This document shows, piece after piece, positions 1 to 9,905 of a stretch of 64,000 nucleotides of DNA; the first letter of the stretch is position 1, and every line of letters starts with the position of its first letter. A program made the position numbers and the translations under genes. The notes under the pieces are model-generated. The model saw only the letters and a program-made list of their open reading frames with translations. It ran no database searches and was not told where the DNA came from. Origin of the DNA: Lachnospiraceae bacterium. GTDB taxonomy: Bacteria; Bacillota; Clostridia; Lachnospirales; Lachnospiraceae. The stretch is from positions 1 to 64,000 of the forward strand of contig BLMC01000007.1 of NCBI GenBank assembly GCA_011959805.1, written 5' to 3'.

Positions 1-127
1 AAAATACCTTTTGACCCCAACATCTTACCATGAAGTATTTCTGTAATCTATAAAATAATGAAAAGGGACTGCAATCAAATAAAAAAGCCAAACAGCAAGG
101 GAATAGTAATCGAATAAAAGACATAGA

Positions 128-158
128 ATGAAGTATAGAAAACCTATACTTCATTTTT
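128..158 (+). terminator. Rho-independent terminator ahead of yqfC
   Basis: An 11-bp perfect inverted repeat (128-138 with 144-154, ATGAAGTATAG/CTATACTTCAT) with a 5-base loop is followed by a T-run. It probably ends the transcription unit upstream of the window. It lies directly against the start of yqfC, which argues for the ATG at 169 rather than the TTG at 157 inside the T-run. The sequence 1-127 shows no gene. Confidence 0.7.
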
Positions 159-168
159 GGGTGTTGAT

Positions 169-471
169 ATGAATAGACACGATATATTTAAACAAGATAT
201 TATGAGTGCAGGAGAGCGTTTTGCAGATGCTTTTTCACTGCCTAAGGATATGGTGGTGAATGCCACACTGTTGCATATGGTGGGGGCATCAGAACTTTTT
301 GTAGAAAATTTTAAAGGCATTATTTCCTACACTTGTCATGAAGTTTTAATCAAAGGAAATCATATGAAATATTGTGTCTGTGGAGATTGTCTTACAATCG
401 AGCATTACTCGAATGAGGACATGAAGATATCAGGACAAATTAAGGAGATAAAGGTGATAAGGGAAACTTGA
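169..471 (+). CDS. yqfC: Sporulation protein YqfC (YabP/YqfC family)
   Basis: This 100-residue protein belongs to the YabP/YqfC family. In Bacillus, yqfC is expressed in the mother cell and is needed for efficient sporulation; the biochemical role is unknown. The small beta-rich sequence, with VVNATLLHMVGASELFVENF near the N-terminus and a core KGIISYTCHEVLIKG, is typical. The gene is followed immediately by yqfD, the order conserved in spore-formers. The start is chosen at ATG 169; an in-frame TTG at 157 would sit inside a terminator T-run. No strong ribosome binding site is visible. The family call is firm, the start less so. Confidence 0.85.
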   Translation: MNRHDIFKQDIMSAGERFADAFSLPKDMVVNATLLHMVGASELFVENFKGIISYTCHEVLIKGNHMKYCVCGDCLTIEHYSNEDMKISGQIKEIKVIRET

Positions 472-472
472 G

Positions 473-1735
473 GTGGGACTCTTGCAAAATAGATGGATAC
501 GCTTTGTCAGAGGATTTCTGGTTATCAGAATTAATGGCGACTACATGGAACGTTTCTTTAATATGTGCAGAATGCATGGCATTGACTTGTGGGAGATAAA
601 AAAAGAACAGGATATCTGCATGTGTGAAGCATATGCCACAGATTTTCTGAAAATGCCACCTCTGTTAAAAAAGACAGGTATAAAAGCGCACGTAGTCAAA
701 AAGAAGGGACTGCCGTTTTACTTTCCTTTTATTAAAAAAAGGATTATTTTTTTTGCGGGCGTTCTATTGTGCCTTACTATGTTGAATTATGTGACAAAAT
801 ATGTGTGGGCAATTGAGTATGTTGGTAATTTGCAGGTGAGTGACGACGAATTATCGGATTTTTTGGAGCAGGAATCCATTCATTATGGAATGAAAAAAAA
901 CAGTATTAATTGTGAGGAGAAGGAAAAAAAGCTGCGGGAGACCTTTCAAAATGTTACATGGACTTCCATTTATTTTGAGGGAACAAAACTATATATCGAA
1001 ATCAAAGAGAATGAGAAATCGGAACCCGTTCAGTTTGAAACAAAAGGGACAGATATTATAGCCAATGAAGCAGGTACAATTACGTCGATTGTCACCAGAA
1101 ATGGGGTGCCGCGCGTGAAAGCAGGGGACACAGTTGAAAAAGGACAGGTGCTTGTATCAGGCGGTGTACCCGTTTATGACGAGAGTCAGAGTGTTATTGA
1201 TTATCAAATTTATGATGCAGATGCGGATATTTTTATTAGAACACCAATTGAGTACACAAGTTCGATTAACAGTGGCTATCCAGTTATGATCTACACAGGG
1301 AATCGGGTGAATACTGGTTTTGCCCAGATTGGCAAGTATTATATTGATGGATTAAGTTTATGGGATTGTATTGGAAAATATCTTTCTCCGAAAAAAGATG
1401 AAACATTATATGAGATTGCCACAGAAAAACATCAGGTAATTTTGCTTGATAATATCTATCTTCCAATCTTTTATGGAAAAATTGACAGAAAAGAGTATTA
1501 CATAAAATATTTTACATATACAGATGAGGAGATGAAAAATAAGTTATCAGAAAATTTTGAAAAATTTATTTTTGGTTTACAACAAAAAGGGGTACAAATT
1601 GTTGAAAAAAATGTTAAAATGGAAAAGAGTAGTATTGGAATGGAATTAAATGGAAGTTTGATAGTAGTCAAACAGACAGGCGAAACAGTAGAGATACCAA
1701 GAAACATTGTTGAGGAAGATGAGAATAAGGAGTAA
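473..1735 (+). CDS. yqfD: Sporulation protein YqfD
   Basis: A 420-residue protein of the YqfD family, which pairs with YqfC in sporulating Firmicutes. An N-terminal cytoplasmic part of about 88 residues is followed by a transmembrane helix at about 90-110, then a large extracytoplasmic portion containing a segment like GTDIIANEAGTITSIVTRNG and VKAGDTVEKGQVLVSGG, which resembles a lipoyl/barrel-sandwich hairpin. The gene starts with GTG, one base after the yqfC stop codon, so translation is probably coupled. The length is close to the family norm. What it does in the spore envelope is not known. Confidence 0.88.
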   Translation: MGLLQNRWIRFVRGFLVIRINGDYMERFFNMCRMHGIDLWEIKKEQDICMCEAYATDFLKMPPLLKKTGIKAHVVKKKGLPFYFPFIKKRIIFFAGVLLCLTMLNYVTKYVWAIEYVGNLQVSDDELSDFLEQESIHYGMKKNSINCEEKEKKLRETFQNVTWTSIYFEGTKLYIEIKENEKSEPVQFETKGTDIIANEAGTITSIVTRNGVPRVKAGDTVEKGQVLVSGGVPVYDESQSVIDYQIYDADADIFIRTPIEYTSSINSGYPVMIYTGNRVNTGFAQIGKYYIDGLSLWDCIGKYLSPKKDETLYEIATEKHQVILLDNIYLPIFYGKIDRKEYYIKYFTYTDEEMKNKLSENFEKFIFGLQQKGVQIVEKNVKMEKSSIGMELNGSLIVVKQTGETVEIPRNIVEEDENKE

Positions 1736-1742
1736 TATTACA

Positions 1743-2774
1743 GTGGGAGAATTTCGGGTTGGAATGCAAATTGAAGCGGAACATATGCAGAATCTCTTTG
1801 GGAGTCATGATGCATATATCAAACAAATTGAGGAGGACTTAAATGTAGTTATTACAGACCGCAATGGAGAGGTTCGGATTAGTGGAGAACAAACAGCGGT
1901 AAATAAGGCAGCGAAGCTAGTGCGTGAGCTTGTTGAACTCTCTAAACGAGGAAATAGGATACAAGAACAGAACGTGTCCTATGCGCTGGAACTATCTCAT
2001 GAAGGCGACGAGGGAGCACTTCTTGAGATAGATTCGGAGTGTATTTGTCACACAATATCAGGGAAACCTATCAAACCAAAAACATTAGGACAGAAAAAGT
2101 ATATCGATGCAATTAAGGATAAGATGATTGTCTTTGGGCTGGGGCCAGCAGGTACAGGCAAGACTTATCTGGCAATGGCGATGGCAATTACAGCGTTTAA
2201 AAATCATGAAGTGGAGCGTATTATATTGACTCGTCCCGCGATAGAGGCAGGAGAAAAGCTTGGATTTTTGCCTGGGGATTTGCAGAGCAAAGTAGACCCA
2301 TATTTAAGACCTTTATACGATGCACTTTATCAGATTATGGGAGTGGACAGTTTTCAAAAAAATATGGAAAAAGGATTGATTGAGGTTGCACCGCTTGCCT
2401 ATATGCGTGGGCGGACGCTCGACAATGCCTATATTATATTAGATGAGGCACAAAATACAACCCCTGCACAGATGAAGATGTTTTTGACACGAATTGGTTT
2501 TGGCTCCAAAGTTATTGTGACTGGGGATGCTTCGCAAAAAGATTTGGCGGTTGGTGCACAGTCTGGTTTGGATGTGGCGGAGAAGGTACTTGCAAAAATC
2601 AGTGATATCGCTTTTATTAAAATGACAAGCCGCGATGTTGTGCGGCACCCTCTTGTACAGAAGATTGTCAAAGCATATGAAGATTATGAAAGTAGGCTTG
2701 GCAGCAATCAAAACAAGACAATTCACAAAGACGAATCACGAATCAGAAGGGGTGGAAAACCATTTCGCAAATAA
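1743..2774 (+). CDS. phoH: PhoH family ATPase
   Basis: A PhoH/YbeZ-type P-loop ATPase of about 343 residues. The Walker A motif GPAGTGKT lies near residue 135 and the Walker B box IILDEAQN near 238, followed by the conserved VTGDASQKDL sensor region. A short KH-like N-terminal region precedes the ATPase core. The family is found beside ybeY in most bacteria and is linked to RNA metabolism and ribosome maturation, although the exact reaction is unsettled. The start is chosen at GTG 1743, which has AAGGAG at 1727-1732. In-frame TTG 1707 would overlap yqfD, and ATG 1764 is a further alternative. Confidence 0.9.
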   Translation: MGEFRVGMQIEAEHMQNLFGSHDAYIKQIEEDLNVVITDRNGEVRISGEQTAVNKAAKLVRELVELSKRGNRIQEQNVSYALELSHEGDEGALLEIDSECICHTISGKPIKPKTLGQKKYIDAIKDKMIVFGLGPAGTGKTYLAMAMAITAFKNHEVERIILTRPAIEAGEKLGFLPGDLQSKVDPYLRPLYDALYQIMGVDSFQKNMEKGLIEVAPLAYMRGRTLDNAYIILDEAQNTTPAQMKMFLTRIGFGSKVIVTGDASQKDLAVGAQSGLDVAEKVLAKISDIAFIKMTSRDVVRHPLVQKIVKAYEDYESRLGSNQNKTIHKDESRIRRGGKPFRK

Positions 2775-2801
2775 CAAATAATACAGGAGATAAATGATAC
2801 T

Positions 2802-3305
2802 ATGACTTTTTATGTAGAGAGTGAGACAGATAAAACACTTCCTTTTGATGTGGAGGAGGTGGCAGGCAGAGTAATTGTGGAAGCATTGGATTTTGAGAAA
2901 TGTCCTTATGAGGTGTCAGTAAATGTGCTTCTTACAAATAGTCAGGGGATTCACAAGATGAACAAGCAGTATCGGGGGATTGACCGTCCGACAGACGTAT
3001 TGTCTTTTCCCAATGTGGATTATGAGAATCCAGCTGATTTTACAGGAATTGAGGATACAATAGAAGACTACTTTGACCCTGAGAATGGTGAGTTGTGTCT
3101 TGGTGATATTGTAATTTCCGTTGACAAGGTGTATGAGCAGTCCGAGGAGTACGGACATTCTTTGATGCGGGAATATGCTTTTTTGATTGCACATAGTATG
3201 CTTCATCTTTTGGGATATGACCATATAGAGCCTGGGGAGGCGACGGTGATGGAACAGAAACAGGAGGAAATCCTGAACAGACTGGGAATAACGAGGAAAG
3301 AGTAG
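2802..3305 (+). CDS. ybeY: rRNA maturation endoribonuclease YbeY
   Basis: A 167-residue protein of the UPF0054/YbeY family, a single-strand-specific zinc endoribonuclease acting in 16S rRNA 3'-end maturation and ribosome quality control. The zinc-binding signature HxxxHxxxxxH is present near the C-terminus as HSMLHLLGYDH, and the preceding RGIDRPTDVLSFP segment is the usual family hallmark. The gene follows phoH by 27 bp, matching the conserved phoH-ybeY order. The length is normal and all three histidines are intact. Confidence 0.95.
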   Translation: MTFYVESETDKTLPFDVEEVAGRVIVEALDFEKCPYEVSVNVLLTNSQGIHKMNKQYRGIDRPTDVLSFPNVDYENPADFTGIEDTIEDYFDPENGELCLGDIVISVDKVYEQSEEYGHSLMREYAFLIAHSMLHLLGYDHIEPGEATVMEQKQEEILNRLGITRKE

Positions 3306-3328
3306 TTTGGGCTGAGGAGAACAGTTAA

Positions 3329-4960
3329 ATGAAGAAAAAGAAGTCTAATTTCATTGTTCAGGGTGGAATTCTTGCAATGGCGGGAATCCTTTCCAGAATT
3401 ATAGGGATAGCGCGGCGTTTCCCCATGCAACATATTATCGGCGATAAGGGAAATGGTTATTATTCTGTAGCGTATGAGATTTATTCTATTATGTTGATCA
3501 TATCTTGTTATAGTCTTCCACTTGCAGTGTCTAAAGTGGTGTCTTCCAAGATGAGTAAGCGACAGTACAAAAGTGCGGAGCGCGCATTTCAGTGCGCTAT
3601 GTTTTTTGCTGTGGCAGCAGGGGGAATCACATTTCTGGTCTGCGAGTTTTTAGGAGATTTTTTTGCGGCGGATGTGATGGAAGAACCAATGAGTGCGATG
3701 GCGTTAAAGGTACTTGGTCCAGCGCTGTTGTTAGTATCTGTGATGGGGGTCTTTCGAGGTTATTTTCAAGGGCTAGGGACAATGATGCCAACAGCGGTTT
3801 CACAGGTGCTCGAACAGATTTTTGTGCTGATTGGAAGTATTGTTGGAGCTTCTGTGCTTTATAATTATGGAGATAAAGTTGGGGCACTGCTGCATAACAA
3901 AGATTATGCTCCAGCATATGGTGCGGCAGGAGCATCAATCGGTCCTGTGATTGGCGCAGTGATTGGATTACTGTTTCTTATCTTTGTATTTGCGGCATAC
4001 AAAAAAGGTGCAAAAAAACATGCGCATAATACAGGAGGAAAAGTAGATAGCTATCCGCAGATTTTTAGTATGATTTTATGGACAATTTTTCCAGTGCTTC
4101 TAAGTACAACTGTCTATAATATTAGCGGTGTAATTGATATTAAAATCTTTGGAAGTGTGATGATAGAAAAAGGATTTGGAAATGTTAGAACTGATATTTG
4201 GGGGGTATATTCGGGAAAATATAAATTGTTAGTAAATGTTCCAATTGCGCTTGCCAATGCAATGTGTTCCTCGATTGTACCAATGTTGACACAACTAATG
4301 GTGCGGGAAGAATATGGTCGTGCCAAAGAAAAAGTTGGACAAGCGATGCGTTTTACAATGATTGTCGCTATTCCAAGTGCAGTGGGACTTTCTGTGCTTG
4401 CCAAGCCAATTGTTTCTATGCTGTTTAAAGGCGAGGTTGATATGGCAGTCGATATGCTCCATATCGGTTCGATATCCGTTGTATTTTATACAATGTCTAC
4501 ACTTACCAATGGTGTGCTCCAAGGAATTAATAAAATGAAGATTCCTGTGTGTAACGCGGCAATCTCACTTGTTATTCATATTGCGATTCTATATGCAATG
4601 CTTCAAATGGATATGGGAATCAATGCAGTGGTGTATGCGTACATTTTGTTTGCTGTTATAGTTTGTTTGCTGAATGCGGTTGCAATTCGTAAATATTTGC
4701 GGTATAAACAAGAGATAGTGCGCACCTTTATTATTCCAGCAATTGCATCTGCTGCAATGGGGATTGTAATTGGACTTTTAAATCTACTGCTTGCGAAGTC
4801 AGCAGGTAATGTTGTCACAGTGTTTGTGGGCATTAGTGTTGGTGCAATAGTGTATTTTGCGATATTAATACTATTAAAGGGTATTAATGAGCGTGACTTA
4901 AGAAGTATGCCAGGAGGTAGGACAATTTTAACGATTGCAAAGAAATTACGCTTGATGTAA
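3329..4960 (+). CDS. SpoVB/MurJ-type polysaccharide flippase (MOP superfamily)
   Basis: A 543-residue multi-pass membrane protein of the MVF/MATE-like (MOP) superfamily. The N-terminus (IVQGGILAMAGILSRIIGIA) is typical of SpoVB and related putative lipid-linked oligosaccharide flippases, which act in spore cortex or peptidoglycan synthesis. About 14 hydrophobic segments can be seen, in keeping with the family. It follows ybeY by 23 bp in the same direction, in a cluster with yqfC and yqfD, so a sporulation role is plausible. It cannot be separated from YtgP/MurJ-type paralogues on sequence inspection alone. Confidence 0.8.
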   Translation: MKKKKSNFIVQGGILAMAGILSRIIGIARRFPMQHIIGDKGNGYYSVAYEIYSIMLIISCYSLPLAVSKVVSSKMSKRQYKSAERAFQCAMFFAVAAGGITFLVCEFLGDFFAADVMEEPMSAMALKVLGPALLLVSVMGVFRGYFQGLGTMMPTAVSQVLEQIFVLIGSIVGASVLYNYGDKVGALLHNKDYAPAYGAAGASIGPVIGAVIGLLFLIFVFAAYKKGAKKHAHNTGGKVDSYPQIFSMILWTIFPVLLSTTVYNISGVIDIKIFGSVMIEKGFGNVRTDIWGVYSGKYKLLVNVPIALANAMCSSIVPMLTQLMVREEYGRAKEKVGQAMRFTMIVAIPSAVGLSVLAKPIVSMLFKGEVDMAVDMLHIGSISVVFYTMSTLTNGVLQGINKMKIPVCNAAISLVIHIAILYAMLQMDMGINAVVYAYILFAVIVCLLNAVAIRKYLRYKQEIVRTFIIPAIASAAMGIVIGLLNLLLAKSAGNVVTVFVGISVGAIVYFAILILLKGINERDLRSMPGGRTILTIAKKLRLM

Positions 4961-5038
4961 TTCTATGAATAAAAAGCAAAAATAAGCTGATACTATATCA
5001 AAGACGCCAAAGTGTTAAGTTTCACGAGGAGGCTCATG

Positions 5039-5692
5039 ATGGAAAAGAGATATAAGATTGGCTTATTTTTTGTATTGTTGCTGATTTCAGTATTGGTAGT
5101 TATTTTGTTGTATCGAAGAAATAATATAGATAGATTCTCAAAAGAGAGAAACTTTGCGGAGCAGCAACGCTTGAATATTGATGATTTGTCGAAGATAGAT
5201 CAGCAGTCTAAGACAGCAGAGGAGATTTATCAAGTTCAGAAAATGAATGTTCAGACGACTGTTGATACAGTTTGTATTTATGAAAATATTGATAAAAAAG
5301 ATGGCTCAGTTTTTATGGAAGAAGAAAAAATTCCCATAAAGTATATTGGCTTAAATCGTGAGGAACTCGAAACAATGCTTGCACAGGACAGTTTGGCTCC
5401 TACACTTGAGGAAAAGCAAAAGGGGTTTAAATCACAGCATTTAGAATTGTTCTCAGCGGATAAGATTAAGGTACTTCGTATTTATGATACAACGCAGGGA
5501 GAGTTTGGATTTTATATTATGGAAGTAGAAGGTGAAGTCTGTGTGTTTGAATATGATAAAAAAACACTTTACTTTAAGACAGGATTACACCCAGAAAGTC
5601 TTCCAGCAGAGGTACGATACGAGTTGCGAGAGGGGAAATTTATGGATAATGAATTGCAAGTGTATCATTTTATTGAATCCTATAGTAGTTAG
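5039..5692 (+). CDS. Membrane-anchored BofC-like protein
   Basis: A 217-residue protein with one N-terminal transmembrane helix (about residues 5-26, IGLFFVLLLISVLVVILLYR) and an extracytoplasmic remainder. The order of parts resembles BofC, the forespore protein that controls the SpoIVB protease: a beta-rich segment with VCIYENIDKKDG, a helix with LNREELETMLAQ, then a BofC C-terminal-like repeat (GEFGFYIMEVEGEVCVFEYD). This assignment is inferred from architecture and local similarity, and the overall identity to Bacillus BofC is low. The start at 5039 is favoured by GAGGAGG at 5026-5032; ATG 5036 is also possible. Confidence 0.55.
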   Translation: MEKRYKIGLFFVLLLISVLVVILLYRRNNIDRFSKERNFAEQQRLNIDDLSKIDQQSKTAEEIYQVQKMNVQTTVDTVCIYENIDKKDGSVFMEEEKIPIKYIGLNREELETMLAQDSLAPTLEEKQKGFKSQHLELFSADKIKVLRIYDTTQGEFGFYIMEVEGEVCVFEYDKKTLYFKTGLHPESLPAEVRYELREGKFMDNELQVYHFIESYSS

Positions 5693-5783
5693 GAATTGTC
5701 TTTTTTGTGAATAAATATTGAATACAGTATTCTTGTTATAAAGTATTTTGGAGCAGTTTCTTCGTTTTGAAAATGGAGGATAT

Positions 5784-7157
5784 ATGGAGAATAAGGTGGT
5801 TGTGATAGGCGGTGGGGCAAGCGGTCTTGCTGCTGCAATAGCTGCGGCGGAGAATGGAGCTGTGGTCACAGTAATTGAGCATAAGGATAGAGTGGGAAAA
5901 AAGATATTGATGACAGGGAATGGCAAGTGTAATCTTACAAATATGAAGGCAGTACACAACCAGTATTATAGTAGTGACGCAATTTCTCTAAACCAGATTT
6001 ATAATACACTTGTCAGATTTGATGCAGTTCAAACAAGAGATTTTTTTCAACGTCTTGGATTATATACAAAAGAGAAAAAAGATGGTGGTGTATATCCCGT
6101 TTCGGAACAAGCATCTATTGTGCTGGATGTGCTGCGAAGCGCATGTGATCGACTTAATGTGGCAATACGAACGAATTGTGATGTGATTTCTATTAAACCA
6201 AGAAAGAAGGGTGGAATGGTTTGTGTAACACAGCATGAACATAATATACAAGAGCCATTAAAAAAGAAAAAATTGTCTGCAAAAAATTCTGAACATCTTT
6301 ATAGTGGAAAGGAAGAACAGATTTTTTATGATAAATTGATTTTAGCCACAGGGGGAAAAGCAGCTTCTGTCTCCGGTTCTGATGGTTCTGGATATCTGCT
6401 TGCAAAGCATTTGGGACACAGTATTATAGAACCACTTCCAGCGTTAGTACAATTAAAGTGCAAGGAACCCTTTTTTAAAGCGTTATCAGGGGTTCGGGCA
6501 CAAGGAAAGATTCGGCTGTTAATTGATGGCGTGGAAACTGCTTTCGAGGAAGGGGAACTACAATTGACAGACTATGGGATATCGGGGATTCCTGTTTTTC
6601 AGATTAGTAGATTGGCGTCCAGAGCACTTTATGACGGAAAATATTGTGAGGCGTCATTGGATTTTATTTCTTATATTTGGGGTGAGGACAAAAAGAGTAA
6701 TCATCTGGAAGCATTGAAAAGGAATGCTATGAAATATTTTGGTCATAAGACTGTCGAGGAGTTTCTGTCGGGACTGGTACATAAAAAGATTGTTGGAGTT
6801 GTCTGTAAGCAAAAAGGGATTGCATCAGGTATGACAGTCAATGAGGCAGGAACTGAACGTTTATGGAATTGTATAAAGATGCTTGCGGATTTTAGAGTGC
6901 AAATTATAGCGCCAAATTCGTTTGAGAATGCGCAGGTTTGTTGTGGTGGAGTTCCTTTGATGGAAGTTGATAAAAATTTTGCATCGCGAAAAAGCCAAGG
7001 GGTCTATATTGTTGGGGAGTTGTTGGACTGTGATGGTATCTGTGGCGGTTATAATTTGCAGTGGGCATGGGCAACTGGAATAATTGCCGGGACAGATGCT
7101 GCGCAGAGGGATTCTATAATGATTGAGAATAGGATAAAAGAAAATGAAACATATTGA
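5784..7157 (+). CDS. NAD(P)/FAD-dependent oxidoreductase (HI0933/BaiN family)
   Basis: A flavoprotein of about 457 residues of the HI0933-like family, to which the bile-acid enzyme BaiN also belongs. The dinucleotide-binding motif GGGASGLAAAIAAAENG sits at the N-terminus, followed by GKKILMTGNGKCNLTN, a strong family signature. Near the C-terminus VCCGGVPLMEV and GELLDCDGICGGYNLQWAWATG form the second FAD contact. The substrate is not predictable. ATG 5784 is preferred because GGAGG lies at 5776-5780. The reading frame overlaps the next flavoprotein gene by 14 bp, so the two are likely co-translated. Confidence 0.85.
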   Translation: MENKVVVIGGGASGLAAAIAAAENGAVVTVIEHKDRVGKKILMTGNGKCNLTNMKAVHNQYYSSDAISLNQIYNTLVRFDAVQTRDFFQRLGLYTKEKKDGGVYPVSEQASIVLDVLRSACDRLNVAIRTNCDVISIKPRKKGGMVCVTQHEHNIQEPLKKKKLSAKNSEHLYSGKEEQIFYDKLILATGGKAASVSGSDGSGYLLAKHLGHSIIEPLPALVQLKCKEPFFKALSGVRAQGKIRLLIDGVETAFEEGELQLTDYGISGIPVFQISRLASRALYDGKYCEASLDFISYIWGEDKKSNHLEALKRNAMKYFGHKTVEEFLSGLVHKKIVGVVCKQKGIASGMTVNEAGTERLWNCIKMLADFRVQIIAPNSFENAQVCCGGVPLMEVDKNFASRKSQGVYIVGELLDCDGICGGYNLQWAWATGIIAGTDAAQRDSIMIENRIKENETY

Positions 7158-8826
7158 GAATGAAAGTTCACTTAAAATCCAGTTTAAGATTGCTTTAAAT
7201 GTGAACTTAAACAAAGAAAATATAGTGGACAGGCTTACATTGCCAGATATAATTGACAATAGCGCAGTTCTTACCAAAAAAGCTGCGAAAATATTGGGCG
7301 TTAAAGAAACAGATATTTCAGCGCTATGTATTTTAAAACATTCTATAGATGCTAGAAAGAAACCACAACTTTTTCAAGTTTATACAGTAGGTGTGACTTT
7401 ACGAAATAAAAAACTGCAAGAAAAAGTAATAAAGTATTGCAAAGATAAATCAGTTGTTCCTTATATACAGAATCCATATATTTTTCCGTCAACAGGCAAA
7501 ACAAAGTTATCTTTTCGTCCTGTGGTAATTGGCACAGGACCAGCAGGACTTTTCTGTGGATATATGCTCGCAAAGTACGGTTATCAGCCCATTTTGTTAG
7601 AGCGTGGTTTTGATGTGGACACGCGCACAAAAGATGTGGAGGCGTATTGGAGTGGCGGCAGCCTCAATCCTGACTCTAACGTACAGTTTGGCGAGGGAGG
7701 TGCAGGCACTTTTTCTGATGGAAAGCTTAATACATTGGTAAAAGATAAACACGGCAGAAATAAAGAAGTGTTGCGCATTTTTGTACAGTTTGGCGCGCCA
7801 GAGCACATTTTATACGAAAGCAAACCACATATTGGAACGGATGTTTTGGGGCAGGTTGTCATCAATCTGCGCAACGCGATTATAGCGTGTGGTGGTGAAG
7901 TTCGATTTGGAACAAAGATGACAGGATTTCAGGTAAAAGAGGGTACTTTATGCGCTGTTGAAGTCAATAATAGTGAGTGGATTCAGACAACTCAGGCGGT
8001 ACTTGCAATTGGGCACAGCGCTAGAGATACATTTATATACTTAGATAAAATTCATGTGCCAATGGAAGCAAAAGCTTTTGCAGTCGGAATGCGAGTAGAA
8101 CATTCTCAATGTATTATCAATGAAAGTATGTATGGCAAAGAACAAGGCAATCAATTACCAGCAGCACCGTACAAACTGACGGCACAGACAAGTACAGGGC
8201 GCGGTGTTTATTCTTTTTGCATGTGTCCAGGTGGTTTTGTAGTTAATGCGTCGAGCGAATTAGGGCAAATTGCTGTAAATGGCATGAGTTATGCAGACAG
8301 AGACGGAGAACATGCAAACAGTGCCATTATTGTGCAAGTTACACCAAAAGATTATGGGGCGAACGGTCCGCTTGCTGGAATTGCATTTCAGAGACAGCTT
8401 GAAAAAAAGGCTTATTTGCTTGGAAGTGGCAAGGTTCCGGTGCAGTATTATGAAGATTATGTAAAGAATGTGTCGTCTGAAAATATAAAAAATCGTGAGA
8501 AGCCATGTATGAAGGGTGCATATCAATTGACAAATCTAAGAGGATTATTACCAACTGACTGCGAAGTGGCGTTTTTGGAGGGAATGGAGCAGTTTGACAA
8601 AATAATACCAGGATTTGCTGGAAAGGAGACAATTTTGTCTGGAATTGAGAGTCGGACTTCCTCACCAGTACGAATACACAGAGATGAGACGCTACAAAGC
8701 CCTGCCATAAGGGGGTTGTATCCATGTGGAGAAGGAGCTGGATACGCTGGTGGCATTACTTCTGCAGCAATGGATGGCATCTTAATTGCAGAGAAGATCG
8801 CACAGGAGTTCTGTCCATTTCTTTGA
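7144..8826 (+). CDS. Uncharacterised FAD-dependent dehydrogenase (COG2509 type)
   Basis: A 560-residue flavoprotein. An N-terminal domain of about 110 residues (KAAKILGVKETDISALCILKHS) precedes the Rossmann motif VIGTGPAGLFCGYMLAKYG near residue 128, then SNVQFGEGGAGTFSDGKLNT, a hallmark of this large family. The C-terminus has LYPCGEGAGYAGGITSAAMDG, the usual FAD-closing motif. Family members are widespread in Clostridia but have no established reaction. The 14-bp overlap with the preceding flavoprotein gene suggests a functional pair. No residues look lost. Confidence 0.82.
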   Translation: MKHIENESSLKIQFKIALNVNLNKENIVDRLTLPDIIDNSAVLTKKAAKILGVKETDISALCILKHSIDARKKPQLFQVYTVGVTLRNKKLQEKVIKYCKDKSVVPYIQNPYIFPSTGKTKLSFRPVVIGTGPAGLFCGYMLAKYGYQPILLERGFDVDTRTKDVEAYWSGGSLNPDSNVQFGEGGAGTFSDGKLNTLVKDKHGRNKEVLRIFVQFGAPEHILYESKPHIGTDVLGQVVINLRNAIIACGGEVRFGTKMTGFQVKEGTLCAVEVNNSEWIQTTQAVLAIGHSARDTFIYLDKIHVPMEAKAFAVGMRVEHSQCIINESMYGKEQGNQLPAAPYKLTAQTSTGRGVYSFCMCPGGFVVNASSELGQIAVNGMSYADRDGEHANSAIIVQVTPKDYGANGPLAGIAFQRQLEKKAYLLGSGKVPVQYYEDYVKNVSSENIKNREKPCMKGAYQLTNLRGLLPTDCEVAFLEGMEQFDKIIPGFAGKETILSGIESRTSSPVRIHRDETLQSPAIRGLYPCGEGAGYAGGITSAAMDGILIAEKIAQEFCPFL

Positions 8827-8937
8827 GAAAGGCTGGACTTATATAAGAAATAGACTTAAAATAATAAAGATAGACACTTAAAACCTGTCACAAAAGATTT
8901 TGAGAATCGATTAAGGATAAAATGGAGGCAAAAGACT

Positions 8938-9792
8938 GTGGATGATTTACGTGCAAAATTAAAAGATAAGAAACGAGTGGTTGTAAAGATTGGTTCTTCT
9001 TCTTTGCAGCACTCAGAGACAGGGGACCTTGATTATATTAAAATGGATATTTTGGTGCGTGAGCTTTGTAATATTAGGAATCAAGGAAAGGATGTGATTC
9101 TTGTGACATCAGGCGCGATTGGATGTGGCAGAAAATCTTTACATATTAAGCCGCCGCTTACCATTGCACAAAAGCAGGCATGTGCAGCGATTGGACAGGC
9201 AAGACTTATGACTACCTATCAACGTATTTTTTCGGAATACAGCCATCAGGCAGCACAAATTTTACTCACGAAAAATACAGTTGAGGCGGATTTAAACCGA
9301 CGAAACGCACAAAATACTTTTCATGAGTTGCTTGCTATGGAAGTGATACCCATTGTAAATGAGAATGATACAATCTCTACATTTGAGGTGGAGGATGTGA
9401 TAGGAGATAACGATACACTCTCAGCGATTGTCACAGCATTGACCGGAGCAGATTTATTGATTTTGCTGTCAGATATTAATGGGTTATATACAGATGACCC
9501 AAGACAGAATCCAGATGCACAGTTTATTGCGCAGGTAGACTGTATTACGGACAAACTACTTCAGATGGGGAAATCTTCGACTGGAAGCAGCGTTGGGACT
9601 GGTGGCATGGAGACAAAACTCAATGCCGCGCGAATTGCGACTTGTTCTGGCGCAGATATGGTGATTGCAAACGGCGGTGATGTGCGTGTGATTCATCGCA
9701 TTATGGAAGGCAGAAATTACGGGACAATCTTTCGGGCAAATAAGGATGAAACATTTAACTTTACTGATTTTATTGATAATTTGCATCGATAG
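8938..9792 (+). CDS. proB: Glutamate 5-kinase
   Basis: A 284-residue amino-acid kinase that phosphorylates glutamate in the first step of proline synthesis. The substrate-binding segments VVVKIGSSSLQ, VILVTSGAIGCG, PIVNENDTIS and the nucleotide-site region SSTGSSVGTGGMETKLNAA are intact. It ends after the kinase domain, so the C-terminal PUA domain found in the E. coli enzyme is absent, as in some other Firmicutes. The GTG start at 8938 is preceded by GGAGG at 8924-8928. Its partner proA lies 3.5 kb downstream, separated by four unrelated genes. Confidence 0.95.
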   Translation: MDDLRAKLKDKKRVVVKIGSSSLQHSETGDLDYIKMDILVRELCNIRNQGKDVILVTSGAIGCGRKSLHIKPPLTIAQKQACAAIGQARLMTTYQRIFSEYSHQAAQILLTKNTVEADLNRRNAQNTFHELLAMEVIPIVNENDTISTFEVEDVIGDNDTLSAIVTALTGADLLILLSDINGLYTDDPRQNPDAQFIAQVDCITDKLLQMGKSSTGSSVGTGGMETKLNAARIATCSGADMVIANGGDVRVIHRIMEGRNYGTIFRANKDETFNFTDFIDNLHR

Positions 9793-9905
9793 CGGTACAA
9801 TAGCCCCTTAGCAGTTGACTTTGCATGAGATTAAAATAATTTTTTTGGAGTCTTTTTGTATTGAATATTGCAAGCGGCTATACAAACGATAAGGAGGAAA
9901 TATTA